NCBI RefSeq assembly: GCF_047948215.1
Contig: NC_134457.1
Coordinates: 86,507,398 to 86,571,397, forward strand
Reading direction: 5' to 3'
DNA from: Lycorma delicatula
Lineage: Eukaryota > Arthropoda > Insecta > Hemiptera > Fulgoridae
DNA: 64,000 nucleotides
The notes under the pieces are model-generated. The model did no database searches. It saw only the letters and a program-made list of their open reading frames with translations, and was not told the DNA's origin. How positions within the stretch are numbered: the first letter of the stretch is position 1; every line of letters starts with the position of its first letter. A program made the translations under genes and the position numbers. Below, piece after piece: positions 22,126-33,079 of this stretch.

Positions 22126-22129
22126 GCTA

Positions 22130-22880
22130 AATATTAGGCAACTTTGTAGTTTTTTACTTTTGTATTTGACTTTTTGTATTATGACTTTCACATAATCACA
22201 CATATCACCATCTAAACTTGTTGTCTTAGATACCATCCTAAAATTATTTTTACCTTTTAGTGCATTTAATTTAAGAGTGGCGTTTCAATTTTTTTACATA
22301 TTTTTTATTTTTTACTTTTTAGTCTTCATAAGTTTTTACTTTACAGCTGTGCATAGGTTTGAGCGTATTTAGCGAAATATCGGATTGGTACGTTTTACGG
22401 TGGGTGAGTGCAATCAAACATAGGGCTAAACGATTTAATTTCCGGATAATCAAGATCCGGTCCATCAATAGTGTACCAGATGCATTAAACAGTTAGCGCT
22501 TGACATGCTGATACATACGCCGTTTCAATCGTCGAAATCAGACGAACGGCTGCAGAGATATTACGGTGGCAACCCGTCTCCAATTTCCAAACGGCGTCCC
22601 GGGGGTACTTGGAAAATATTATCATCCGAGGGGTACCACTGGGAGCGGATACATCATCGATGGGGATAAAAAAAAAATATTTCAGAGCGCTAGGACCTAC
22701 CGTTTTTGAAATATTTGCGATTTTCGTCTGAAAATTCGGATCCGGTTAAAAAGTACTAAATTTTCCCAAAACTTCGATCGCTACTGTAAAGGGTAGCATG
22801 CTATAGCCCCACGCTAGCTAGGTAACCATCACCTAGATCAGATCTGTGCCAATTCGGCTTGGACAAGCTATATTTCTAAA
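22130..22880. other. Unassigned, GC-richer in part
   Basis: The stretch 22380-22860 is of higher complexity and GC (for example GGCGTCCCGGGGGTAC near 22600) than its AT-rich surroundings, with no coding signal on either strand. It may be the 3' flank of the transposon before it or part of the element carrying the next gene. Confidence 0.45.
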
Positions 22881-22884
22881 ATAG

Positions 22885-23420
22885 TTCAGATTACTTTCAT
22901 TCATTAAAACATTGTGAATTTTACAATAAATAAAAATCGACCTAGTAAAAATTCTCCAAATATTTTTTGTTATGTTTGCGGAAAATTTACCACGAAAAAT
23001 CAACGAAAACCAGTATTGAATCTGCTGAAAACTGCTTACAAACATTATTTTCACTGTCCCTTGAAAGACAAAGATAAATCCTGGGCTCCACATGTAGCAC
23101 GCATAACGTGCTACGTTAAACTAACCCAGTGGTTAAAAGGTAAAAATTTTCCTTTTGTCGTACCTATGATTTGGCGTGAGTCTACTAACCATTATGATGA
23201 CTGCTATTCTAACTTAACAAATGTTACTGGTTTAAACTCAAACAATAAAAGCTGTATTGCATAACCAAACTTCGTTCAGCTGTTATCAGTGCTTCATGCT
23301 GTTGATTTACCAATTTCGATCGCTCCAACTTTTTGGAAAGAAATTTCTGATTCTCCAGAAGGCTAAACCGATGAATCCTCAACGTCAATCGATGTTAATT
23401 ACATTCTAGAAGAATAAAAT
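22885..23420 (+). pseudogene. Cysteine-rich multicopy arthropod-type gene, remnant
   Basis: The open frame at 22914-23264 begins at a GTG, not an ATG, so the start is missing. It contains FCYVCGKFTTKNQR, then LLKTAYKHYFHC, DKDKSWAPHVARITC, LTQWLKGK, PFVVPMIWREST and NHYDDCY. This spacing (C-x2-C, then D.DKSWAPH, then PF.VPM.WRE, then H..DCYFC) is that of an uncharacterised protein repeated in many arthropod genomes, whose copies are often linked with mobile DNA. That statement is from memory. The usual CYFC end is replaced by CYSN, so one zinc-ligand pair is lost. A tail in frame-shifted form (SVLHAVDLPISIAP, then a short acidic end) continues to about 23420. The function of the family is unknown. 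Confidence 0.65.
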
Positions 23421-24370
23421 ACTGAACCTCACCTCACCTCATCACAAAAGCAGAACTAAGCGACCTAATTCGTGACTTGTATTTGTCGAAACAACATTCA
23501 AAACTCCTTTAGATCATTAGGTAATTTAAAAACTTAAACTGAAGTGTAAATAAGGTATTTTCTAACAGGCTGAATTTTTATGCAGTATAACGCGAAAATA
23601 GTTATTTATACACGTGAATATTTTTTTCTTTAGGAATGAATTTTTAACAAACGTTGCATTATTTATAAATACGAGTACAATCAGTTAAGATTGTCATAAC
23701 TATTCATTTTTTAAAAATCGATTAACATGAATCATATTTATTTACCCTAAAAAAATATTGGGTAGCCCATTGTTTTATCCTGAATACTTTCTGATTTTTT
23801 TCAAATAACTCTAAGATATAAATTATATTTATAATAAATCGAATACACATAGGCGTAATAAATATTTAATAATGATACCAAAATTAAATGATTAAATAAG
23901 CAAGCCACTTCAAAGCGAAACAGTACGGTTTGATCTTGTTGCCCAAGAAATCAACATGATCATCCTACTAATTACGTACATTGTTTTAAAGGTTTCGTTT
24001 CTTTTCTCTGACTATCCATAGTTCCTTCCCACAAACACAATTGAAAATATATTCTACAAGCATGTTTACTTGATATCCTACCTAATAACTTCCGCTTGAT
24101 TTTTCGGCTTTCTGAAAAAATAGCGTCACCATCCGTCACATTGTTTTCTTAAAATCATTATATATTTCAATTTGTCACTCGCACAATTCAGATAAATCGT
24201 TTGTTATCTAAGTTATAAAATCTACATTAAATTGGTATAATCAAAAATATTTTGTTACAAAAAAACGAGCGTACCACCTATGTATATTACGTTCCTCATG
24301 AGCAAGTAAAAAAATAATAATTTTACAAGTTTTTTTTATAAACGCTTAAAAAATTTAAATGATTTTTTTT
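23421..24370. other. Unassigned AT-rich DNA
   Basis: No gene or element recognised on either strand. Confidence 0.5.
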
Positions 24371-25112
24371 GGGTAGATTTCATAAGAAAGCTACCTATTG
24401 TAATAGGTACCATGATACGACTTCCGTCGAATTTCGACGTATCTTTGTGTTTCACATCCTTCAGATCACAAAACCACCGCCAGTACAAAAGTTTATATAT
24501 ATATATATATATATTGTGGACACGATAACTGCCGTAATTTTGTGCCAGTCACTTTCAAATCGATACATAAAATATAACGACCAAAAATCTCGGTCGAGTT
24601 CGTTAATGGACAAAATCGAACCATTGGGGTAGAAATGTGGGCTTTGTAGAAAACACAAAATATCGCTATAACTTTCTTATTAAGTAATATATCGAATTCG
24701 TTTAAAGTTCCTACTATTCTTTAGATAAGAGCCTAAAACTAATCAACGTAAAGTCTTTTGATATATGATATAACCAACCACTGGCTCACGGGGGGTGGAA
24801 AAAATGGGGTTTCGAAGACAAAAAGCATACCTCCCTTAATAGGCACAGTATCGAATCGGTTTAAAGTGGTCGTTAGTCCTCTAAACATTATCTAAAACGT
24901 TTGTCTGCAACAATTTTTGATATGACCAACTCTTACAGCAAGGGATGACACCAAAATGTTGCTGGAATTGTAAGAAGATGAGGCTTGTATGCTAAACATG
25001 TGAAACTTTTTTTCACATGCAACCATTGTCGTATTGAGTAAATTAGAAGGTTTTCTTAACTTTAAGATGGAAATATTTTTTATTTCCTACTTACCAGCGG
25101 TGAAATCTACCT
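24371..25112. mobile_element. 740-bp non-coding repeat with 10-bp inverted ends and an internal tandem duplication
   Basis: GGTAGATTTC at 24372-24381 is matched by GAAATCTACC at 25102-25111. Inside, two imperfect units of roughly 150-175 bases follow each other (about 24620-24795 and 24797-24945). They share in order AATATATCGAAT or CAGTATCGAAT, then CG(T or G)TTTAAAGT, a CTAAA(C or A)-type segment, and TTGATAT(G)A..TAACCAACC or TTGATATGACCAACTC. A TA microsatellite lies near 24496-24518. It has no protein-coding content. A non-autonomous element, such as a MITE or Helitron-like sequence, is the likely class, but the ends are short enough to be chance. Confidence 0.5.
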
Positions 25113-27628
25113 CCACCTTCCGGTGTGCCGAAAGGGATTTTTTTTGAGAATGAAATTGAATAAAAAATAGATTACTTTCCATTTTAAGATATGATTATTA
25201 AAAAGAAATTAAGTAATATCAGATTTGTACATTTTTCTTTAAGTTCTAATTGATTGTTTTATAATAATTTATAAAAGAAATGTATCTTCCGATGATATAT
25301 TTGAAACCCAAACTAACAAGATAATTTTAATGTTTCATCATGAGATACACATTTATTGTATAAAATCGATTATAAGTTTAATAAAGGGACTATACATTTA
25401 ATTTAAAACGGATTTAAGTTTTAAAATTTTCCTTTTTCCAAGATTGGAAATATTTTCTACGTTACTCTAAAGATTACCGTTATCTTTATATGTACATATA
25501 CGGGTAAATCGGCGTAATAAAAGCAAAAACACCCTTAACGCTTGAAGAACTTTCACTCAGACCTTTTAAGCCGGTGGTTACCTTTATATGACAATATATA
25601 AATGTCTCTTATTCTACGTTAGATGTAATCTTAAAAGCATTTGAAGAGGACCTTTCTATATAAATTAAATGAAAATTGAACGTACCCGTTGAGACGTAAA
25701 TGTGATTGTCTACTTTTAACAAATTTACCTTACTGTTACAAAATTAAATATTAATAAATAAACATACAGTAACATAATAGCATAAATACATTACGTAATT
25801 TTTATTACGTATGATACTTTGAATCATTACAGAAGCTCATGCCAGCTCGCTCGTTTTATCTCGTTTTACAGTGATGTAAATATATATTAAAATAAAGATG
25901 TTATTAAACTTTCCGAGCAATTCAAATTTAATCTCTCCCTTAGAGAAAAAAAAAAAATTAATTTTAATGATACTTTATTACTCTTTTTCTTGTTTTTAAC
26001 TTTTTTCTTCTAATAAAATCATTTTTTCGGTAAATTTATGTCATTACCAATAATCGTTTTTGAATGACAGATTTTTATTACAAATTCGCCACTGGGTTTT
26101 AAAATATTAAAGATTTTATTATTTTTACTTAAAATCTATTAAATCAATTATGAAACACAGATACGCGGAATTTTGTGAATCACGAATTTAGTGAATGATT
26201 TTAGAAATCGTTTTTTATAGAACATTCCTCTTTGAAATCGGTTTTTTCATCCTGTCCTAGATTTTCACGCGATATTTCATTAGCTGGTAGAGGGCGCCGA
26301 ACATAGCAATATTTAACTCGAGTAAAAATTAATTACTGTTCTATGATTCCCTTACAAGGAACCACTTTAATAAATAAAATTTTCCGCTTTAATATAAAAT
26401 CTATTTAATTATTTTAAAGAGAAACTAATAAAATGTGAAATCAGGTACCGCCTTGCTCGCCTATCTGTAGCGCCTATCTGTAAAACTTAATAAAATTAGG
26501 ATCTCATTAAAAGAAATACTTCGGACTAATTTGGTACTTAATGATTAAGCCGGTTTAGAAGTATTAAGCAAAATTTAAATTACAGTTATTTTGGGTACGG
26601 CCATATTCCCTTGTCAGATCAGAGTCGAAGTACAAGAAAAGTTACAATTTATGTTGAGGAATATTTTTTCAGATTCATAAGTTTATAGTAATCAGTCTTT
26701 GAAATGTACATCAAAAGTTCTAAAACAAACTAATTATATGCTCATCTCTAAGTCAGATCGAGTTAAAACCCCAGTGTCTTAAACGCTCGTTTAGCATTAT
26801 TGGTGGACCAAACTTCAAGTACCTACGATACTTCCACAAAAATAAACTAAAATCTTTTTTAAAATTGAAAATATTCCACAATTTGTTGGACCAATTTCAA
26901 AATTTGATGATATTAATGTCTTATGTATAGAAATATTAAATATATGAGTCAAAATTCAATGTCTACGCAGTACACCAAATACGGGCCAACATACTTATTT
27001 ACTTTTCGTTACACGAATCTTGCGACGGTCGGTCGCGTTTAAGCTAGCTCGCTCCAAGTGTTACGTTTATATGTATTTCTGTTTTTATTTTGTTCCTATT
27101 TGTTCGTTAGTGAGTTTGTTCGTATTGTTCTTTTCATAAAGTTTTGTTTTGTGCTGTCATTTTATAGATTTTTCATTTTAAAGTACTTTTATGTCGTTGG
27201 TTCACCGTTGCTAGAGGCTGTTAGTCATAGCAACGGTAGGCTACGGTAGGTTCAGTTTTGTTATTTTCGACATTTAATTACATGTTTCTTTGTGTTTTTC
27301 ATTTATTTACAATTTTAAATCACTTTTGTGTTGTTTTTAGCAAGTTTAAGTGATTTGGACTCCATGTCTTACGAAATTTTTTGTTGTGTCGGCTGTTTGT
27401 TTACACGGGCACAGCTGTTTCGACTTGTTTCGTTAACTTTGTTTTTTACTGTGATAAAAGTTTTCTTAGATGCTCTGTAATGCCACGTTGTGATGGGTCG
27501 TGAGGTGTGGCCTCGCATATACGTGGTGATTCTTCGGTCCGACAGGGATATCGGGGAGGAAGGTTTTCAGAGAGACTATACGAAGTACCCGGCGTGGGGT
27601 AGTCTCAGCCAGATGAAAGTCTGAAAGT
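25113..27628. other. Unassigned AT-rich DNA, ending in a possible R1-type LINE 5' UTR
   Basis: Apart from the dispersed repeat at 25521-25604, nothing is recognised up to about 27000. From about 27010 the composition changes, with TCGGTCGCG, AGCTAGCTCGCTCC, GGTTCACCGTTGC and CAACGGTAGG. This runs up to the ORF1-like region at 27690, so it may be the 5' UTR of that LINE. The open frame at 27058-27249 is hydrophobic and T-rich with no known family. Confidence 0.4.
25521..25604 (+). repeat. Dispersed repeat, copy 2 (ACACCCTTAACGC family)
   Basis: Same-orientation match to 19122-19194: CAAAAACACCCTTAACGC, then CTTGAAGAACTTTCACTCAG, CTTTTAAGCCGGTGG and TATATGACAATATATAAATG. The two copies are about 6.4 kb apart. 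Confidence 0.7.
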
Positions 27629-27710
27629 TCTTCGGGTAAAGGTGGTCGCAGGGAGATGTATGAGGGGGAAGTCCCCCTCATACTTCTCCCTGACCACATT
27701 CACCCGAAGA
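27629..27710. repeat. Long near-perfect hairpin
   Basis: The left arm from TCTTCGGGTAAAGGTGG to TGTATGAGGGGG pairs with the right arm from CCCCCTCATACTTCTCC to CCACATTCACCCGAAGA. The arms are about 39 nt, with a few mismatches and a 1-base shift, around a 4-nt loop. The inner part GTATGAGGGGG/CCCCCTCATAC is perfect. It lies directly ahead of the LINE ORF1 remnant and could be a structured 5' UTR element or a palindromic mutation product. Confidence 0.85.
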
Positions 27711-29172
27711 AGGCCCTACGAGAGTCCCTACAGAGTGTGAGAACTTGGACCACCTGGTTGACGAGCCTTCAGCTAAACGGAGGTTAGGTAGTGTGTCTCC
27801 TATTGAAGGCGAAGACTTGAAGTTACCTGTGGCGGGGCAAGGCTCGAGGAGGAGTGTAAGGTGTCCATAGAGGGGGAAGAATTTCTTGAACAACTGAGGT
27901 TTCTACTGGTTGCAATTGGGGGCTGGAGACCCAAATAGTCTGTGAGAGTTGTAATATTAAGATTGTTATAAAGGAGAATGTTAATCGGCTGGCAAAAATT
28001 GCACGGCGATTAATAAGCTTTAAAGCTTTCTGGGAAGAATATGGGGACGTTCAGGTGCAGCCTGTGAAGATGACGCAGGCTACACAGACGGAGGGCTCTG
28101 CCACTGGGCTTAAGATTGGTCTAGAACTACTGCAACAACTACAACGATCGAGCTCACTAGAGGAACTTGCAGTCGCTGTAGACAAAATATGGCCAGTTCT
28201 GTGTATGAAAAAGTGTCGGAGGAATCCGGCTACCCGCTGGAGAAATAACAGAGGGCCAAGATCTTTATCCTGAAATCTCAGAGTGACAAGAGGAGTCAGT
28301 TGTGGACATGTGTGTGCTGAGGCATCTGGGGCGAGGAGGAAACTAAATAGTGGCAAGCTTTCCCCAGGTGCAGTTATAAGGGAGGTCTCCGCACTGGCCA
28401 TCCTCGAGGAAGAGGATGAACTTCTTAGCAGAAGAGATAATTATGTGATTGTTGTGGCGGGTGAAGGCAGTAAGGTGGTTACTGATCTAGTGAAGGGCCT
28501 GGACAAAATACGAGCAGCAGTTGAGGAAGATGATATGGTGTTTGCGACCACGGAGGGCAAGTTGGGGCTGACAGTTCGGAAGACTCGGAGTACTGGCTCA
28601 GGAGATGTAACTTAGAGGCCACAATCTTCCTAGCGGATGAGGGACCCAGACCGGCCTCAAGGGAGTTTCAGAGGACGGCAACGATGGTGGTATGTCAACA
28701 GGGTGCCACCTACGCTGACCTTCTTAGGAATGTTAAGACGTCGGTTGGGAAGGCCTTAGCTCAAGATAACCTGTCCGTTAGAAAGGTTAAGGGAGAGAAC
28801 CTGGAAGTCAGACTAAAGGTCTGAGGAAGAGCGCTCCAAAAAAGAAAAATCCTGGCTTGGTTCCCAGTGCGACGGTGGCTAAGAAAGGCACTCTACGGAC
28901 AGCTGTAATGCATATTAAATACCTGAATGCCGAGATGAGAAGGGACGAGATTATGGCTACATTCAAGAGGTCATTGAGTGACGGCACCTCTGCCAAGGTT
29001 ACGTCGTTGAGACCGGCGTTTGGTTGCACTCAGAATCTCACGGTGGTTTGACGCCTGGTGAAGCATGGTGGCTGATGACGGTTGGGAGGATACTCGTTGG
29101 TTGGCAGTCGTGCCGAGCTGAGATCAGAAGGCCGGAGGTAAACTGCTTCAGATGATGGGAGGCTGGACACAC
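27690..29172 (+). pseudogene. R1-clade LINE ORF1 (Gag-like), decayed
   Basis: Frame-hopping translation gives a Gag-like ORF1 of the R1 clade. There is an N-terminal acidic stretch with DEPSAKRRLGSVSP (about 27760) and a helical region ENVNRLAKIARRLISFKAF in continuity with the open frame at 28055-28270. Next are an LEEEDELLSRRDNYVIVV segment, and LADEGPRPASREFQRTAT then GATYADLLRNVKTSVGKAL (about 28640-28760). The conserved C-terminal RRM-like part follows: RTAVMHIKYLNAEM, then VTSLRPAFGCTQNLTV (about 28990-29045). VGWQSCRAEIRRPE and the first knuckle NCFR-WEAGHTAF close it at about 29150. The second knuckle cysteine is a stop, and the sequence ends there. Several frameshifts are present. 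No ORF2 follows directly; a second R1-type piece starts at 32220. Confidence 0.75.
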
Positions 29173-31751
29173 GGCTTTTTGAACAAATGAGATATTATTT
29201 ATATATTACGAAATATATTTTTTATTTTGTAGATGTTATCGTGCACATGTACATTAAATTTCAATAATATATTTCAGTTCGTTCTTAAGACAATTTTTAG
29301 TAACCTATAGTCTGTGTAATTTATGTGTCTGTATATAAACAGAATGTCCCATGAAGAAATTGAAAAACTTTCAGGACATGTTCTACTGGTGAAAATAATG
29401 AAAAAAGTTCATATAAACATAGGTCTGGAAAAGCTTTGTTTTCGAGTTACCGCTAGCGAAGATTACGCCCGGATTTCAGCTCTTCTTACAAAAAGAAGCC
29501 CTATTGTAATTCTTGGGAACCAAATTAAGGAGTAAAGCTGGTGGGTTCTTACATAATTTGAGTGCTAAATAGGATAAAACAGGTCCCATAACTGTATCTC
29601 CAATAGGTTTTAAGATATCCGACCTGAAGACGTAAAACAAAAAATTCGGTGTCGAAGAGTTTTTTTAAGGTTTTAGTAAAATACCTTTGTTAAATGACTA
29701 ATAAATTCGAAATACCTAATAACACAACTTTTAGAGAATTTAATTCTGAAAAAAATAATGTAAATACAGCCAATAAAAAGTATATAAAAACTTTTAAAAA
29801 TCGGTTTTTTATTGAAGCAAAGCAGACGAAATATAGAAAATCGTTTTATTCTTACACATGGACTTGTTTTGAAATCGCTGATGGATTCTAAGAATTTGTT
29901 GGGCACAATCCACCACTGCCCATTTTTCTGTTACTTTTTGTTGATGCAGATTTTTCCAATTCTTCTTTCGGTTTTCTGGAGTCGGTCGGTATTTGATTGT
30001 TCTCGTTCGGTGGAAGAGTATTTCTGCTGCATATCTGTATTCCGGTTTTATAACTGTGTTATGTCATTTTTGCGTTTACGGAGAGCCATTTTTTACTGTA
30101 GTTGTACTAGGTTAATTTTTGGGCTTTAGCAAGTTTACCTGCTTGATTGAGGTTTTTTCGTTTAGGCTCATTGTTGTTATTTCTCCGAGGTATCTAAACT
30201 AGGTTACTATTTTGACTTTATTACGTTTGTGTTTACTTCTTTTAATTGTGTTCGTTTTTTGCGCATAACTCCTGTACTTTTGAATGATATTTGGACTTGA
30301 ATCCTTCTATGGTTGAGTTTTTTATTTTGAGGCTGACCAAAAAACCTGTTCCAAATTGTGGAACAATTTTCATCACTCTCTTCCCAGGTTAGACTCTACC
30401 TTACAAGGTAGAGTCTAGGTAGAATATAGGCTCTATAGAACCTATATTCTTCAGATTCCATGGCACTCTGGTCAGTGTTTTTTATTTCTTGTAGTCCTTA
30501 TTACATCGGTTTTTATTTTTAGTTTACCACTCTGCATGAGTGAGTTTATATTGTGTGTGGAAATGTAGATGATTTGCTTCAGTTTGATTTTGGATTTTTT
30601 ATTGATCTTGTTTCGGTGTGTGGGGTTAGGGTATTCCAGTGGTTCCGATCGCGTTATGTTTTAAGTGGCAGCCCACCATACCCGAGCGTTGCGTTCTCTG
30701 AACTCTGGTGTTGCTTGGTTCAGCCAGTGGAGTATTCCTTAAAATATCTTTCATTGACTATCAAGGGGTCATCTGTGGTGAGACTAGGTCCCGAGTAACA
30801 ACTCTAGATGTGATTTAGTGAGATGCTACTGGGGTTTGACTTGATGATAGATGAAGTTGTGAAGTTTGTTTAGATTAGTTCACTGGACAAATTTCTACTA
30901 TTTGTTTCAGATATATTCAGATGCACTTCTTGGAGGCTTGATCTGACTTTAAAGTTGTTACTTTGGAGAAAAACTGAAATGTCCAATCCTAAACATTATG
31001 ACCCATCAATATATTATATCATACAAAAGAATTTTCAATAAATTTACTTTTCCCTTTTCCAAATTTAACTGTGTAATTTTGAATTTCATTTTAATATTTC
31101 TACAAAGCCTGAAACATTTACTGAGCCTTCATCCAGCTAGTCCAACGCAAACCAACATTTTATGAAGTAATTAGTCTAAACTGAGGCGCAACCTTAAGTA
31201 GTAATCAAGTTTTATTACTTTTTTTTGGAAATTATTTATAAAAAGAAGACCTTAAACTCAAATACTTAGGTCATGCTACAGCTTGCATCATGGCCTAATT
31301 TGTAATTTGACAAGTTTATTAATATCAATTTATGTGATTTCATAAGACATTTGACTTACTCAAGTATATTGCTTAAGTCATATCTATCTGACCATAAACA
31401 GATAGTCATTCCTAATGATCAATAATAATGTGTAAAAAGTTAAAATATTGTAGGGGAGTCACATTTTGATCTTTTTATTTATAATTCTAATTAACAATAT
31501 AGGATTTAATTCAACAATTAAACCAGAGTTTACCTGGGAGAGATGTCTTAAACCAATATTTCATCTGACTGAAACTTGTTATTAGTGATCTGTTTTATAT
31601 TTTTAAACTGTGTACAATTTTTTATGTTAACTATTAAATTTTTTTAAGTACTAGAATTTACCAAATTGATTTTGCTAAATATGGGTTATTTATAATATCA
31701 GAAATTAATACATGCATTTTAAAAAGATTTCAGACATTATAATTAATTGTA
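29173..31751. other. Unassigned, includes a coherent repeat-like block
   Basis: Between the two R1-type pieces, 29320-29670 is of high complexity (for example GGACATGTTCTACTGG and GTTACCGCTAGCGAAGATTA) and has a 70-codon frame without recognised homology. It looks like part of an interspersed repeat. 29890-30830 is T- and G-rich and may be an untranslated or antisense A-rich part of another element. The rest is AT-rich. Two tight hairpins lie at 30391-30450. Confidence 0.4.
30391..30450. repeat. Two adjacent perfect hairpins
   Basis: AGACTCTACCTT-AC-AAGGTAGAGTCT (30391-30416) has perfect 12-bp arms with a 2-nt loop. AGAATATAGG and CCTATATTCT (30421-30430 and 30441-30450) are perfect 10-bp arms around 10 nt. 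Only four bases separate the two hairpins. No coding signal is nearby. Confidence 0.85.
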
Positions 31752-32010
31752 CTACTGGGCTGGTCTAATAGTTAACTTGTCTCATATCATTTAACAGTTA
31801 ATTTTCAAAATCGAAGGTTCTAGAGTTAAAATCCTAAAAAACGTTAGTTGCTTTTATATGGATGTGAATACTAGACAGTGCATACCTGTGTACTTTGGTG
31901 GTTGGGGTCCAATTTGCCACATATCTCAGGAATGGTCGGCCTGAATCTGTACACCTCATTTATACGTCATATACACCATCCTCATTTTATTGGGCCATGG
32001 GAGGTTGCTT
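31752..32010 (+). mobile_element. tRNA-derived SINE (type 1), diverged copy
   Basis: Matches the 7655 SINE from GGGCTGGTCTAATAGTTAAC (degraded A-box) through TATGGATGTGAATACTAGA and TTTGGTGGTTGGGGTCCAATT to ATATACACCATCCTCATTTT. The B-box is degraded to GAGTTAAAATCC and the palindromic AAATCAGCTGATTT of the head is lost. The 3' tail is missing or unrecognisable. Confidence 0.8.
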
Positions 32011-32279
32011 ATTGTTCATTAGTTGAACAGAACGCAACATATAAGGAAAATAAAAATTTTTTTAAATATTATAATTCTTTAAGATGAAACATTGTTAAGT
32101 AGTCTTCTTCTTTCTGATATTAACTTTTTCTTACAGTTTATTGTTAATACCAATATTATCATTATTATTGCTATCATCGCCATCATTGTCGTAGTCAAAA
32201 AACAAGGAACGCCACTGTTGTTACTAGTCACCGCGCAGCGGTTAGACTTATTGAGTTGAATACGCATCAGATGGGTCCA

Positions 32280-32461
32280 CATAGTGCTACAAGTGCTGGG
32301 GAACAGGCCACATGGCATCAAACTGTCAGGATACCAATCATAGAAACCTCTGTTTCAACTGCGGGAAAGCAGGACAAAAGAGGGCACAGTGTGAGGATCC
32401 AGCAATCTGTGTGTTTTGTGGTGCGGAGAGTCACTGGGCAGGCAGATCCATGACAAAATGA
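32280..32461 (+). pseudogene. R1-clade ORF1 C-terminus with CCHC knuckles
   Basis: In one frame the knuckles are readable: CYKCWGTGHMASNC, then LCFNCGKAGQKRAQC and ICVFCGAESHWAG, ending MTK and stop. The first is a complete C-x2-C-x4-H-x4-C motif. The second lacks its histidine and the third lacks the last cysteine. These bind nucleic acid in the Gag-like protein. The upstream part of ORF1 is absent. Confidence 0.8.
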
Positions 32462-33062
32462 GATATCCGCAATTTAATACAAACAAAAGCAGGTAGGCTA
32501 TGGACCTGTTACGAAGTTGCACAGAGAGAGGACATAGGTGGCTGAACCAAATGCAGCGGTGGTGATGGGACCTCGATGGTTGGTGGACCTCATGGGCAAG
32601 GCTACGATAGAGTTCCCCATGAATAGGATGCCAGTAGTAGCAAATGATGTGGGACAAGGATATGTGTGGGCTGACCTGGGCGAGATGGTGGTGTATAGTT
32701 GTCACCACTCGCCAAATACAATTGAAGATTTCCTTGATTTTTTGGAAGACCTTAGCGATAAAGTAAACAGAAACAGAGGTAAAAAGGTACTAGTAGCGGA
32801 CGACGTCAACGCTAAGTCTCCCGATCTTGTTGGTCATGTGTTACTACACTACAAGGACGATACTTAAGTGAATGGGGGAGTGCTTTGTGGCTGATATGAT
32901 TTCACGGAGAAGGTGACACATTTTTATGGAAGGAGTCACGTTCGGTGCTCAACTTTGCGTTTATCAACGAAGACAACATCGGTGATTACTGTAATTGGAA
33001 GGTCCTGCAGAAGGAGAGCCTGTCAGATCATCTAATGATTCGGTACGACTCAGAGAACCAAT
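32462..33062 (+). pseudogene. R1-clade ORF2, endonuclease part
   Basis: The first block reads IRNLIQTKAGRLWTCYEVAQ, then a frame change leads into the 109-codon frame 32538-32864. That frame contains AEPNAAVVMGPRWLVD, YVWADLGEMVVYSCHHSP and KVLVADDVNAKSPDLVG. The family motif GDFNAKSP is altered to DDVNAKSP, keeping the Asp and Asn. After a stop, GSDH-like catalytic residues survive as LSDHLMIR (about 33023-33046). Frameshifts mean no functional protein. Confidence 0.78.
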
Positions 33063-33079
33063 AGAGAATAGATCCGCTG

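Noticed and set aside
28051..28401. 116-codon minus-strand frame
   Set aside because: It is a shadow of the R1-type ORF1 remnant read on the + strand.
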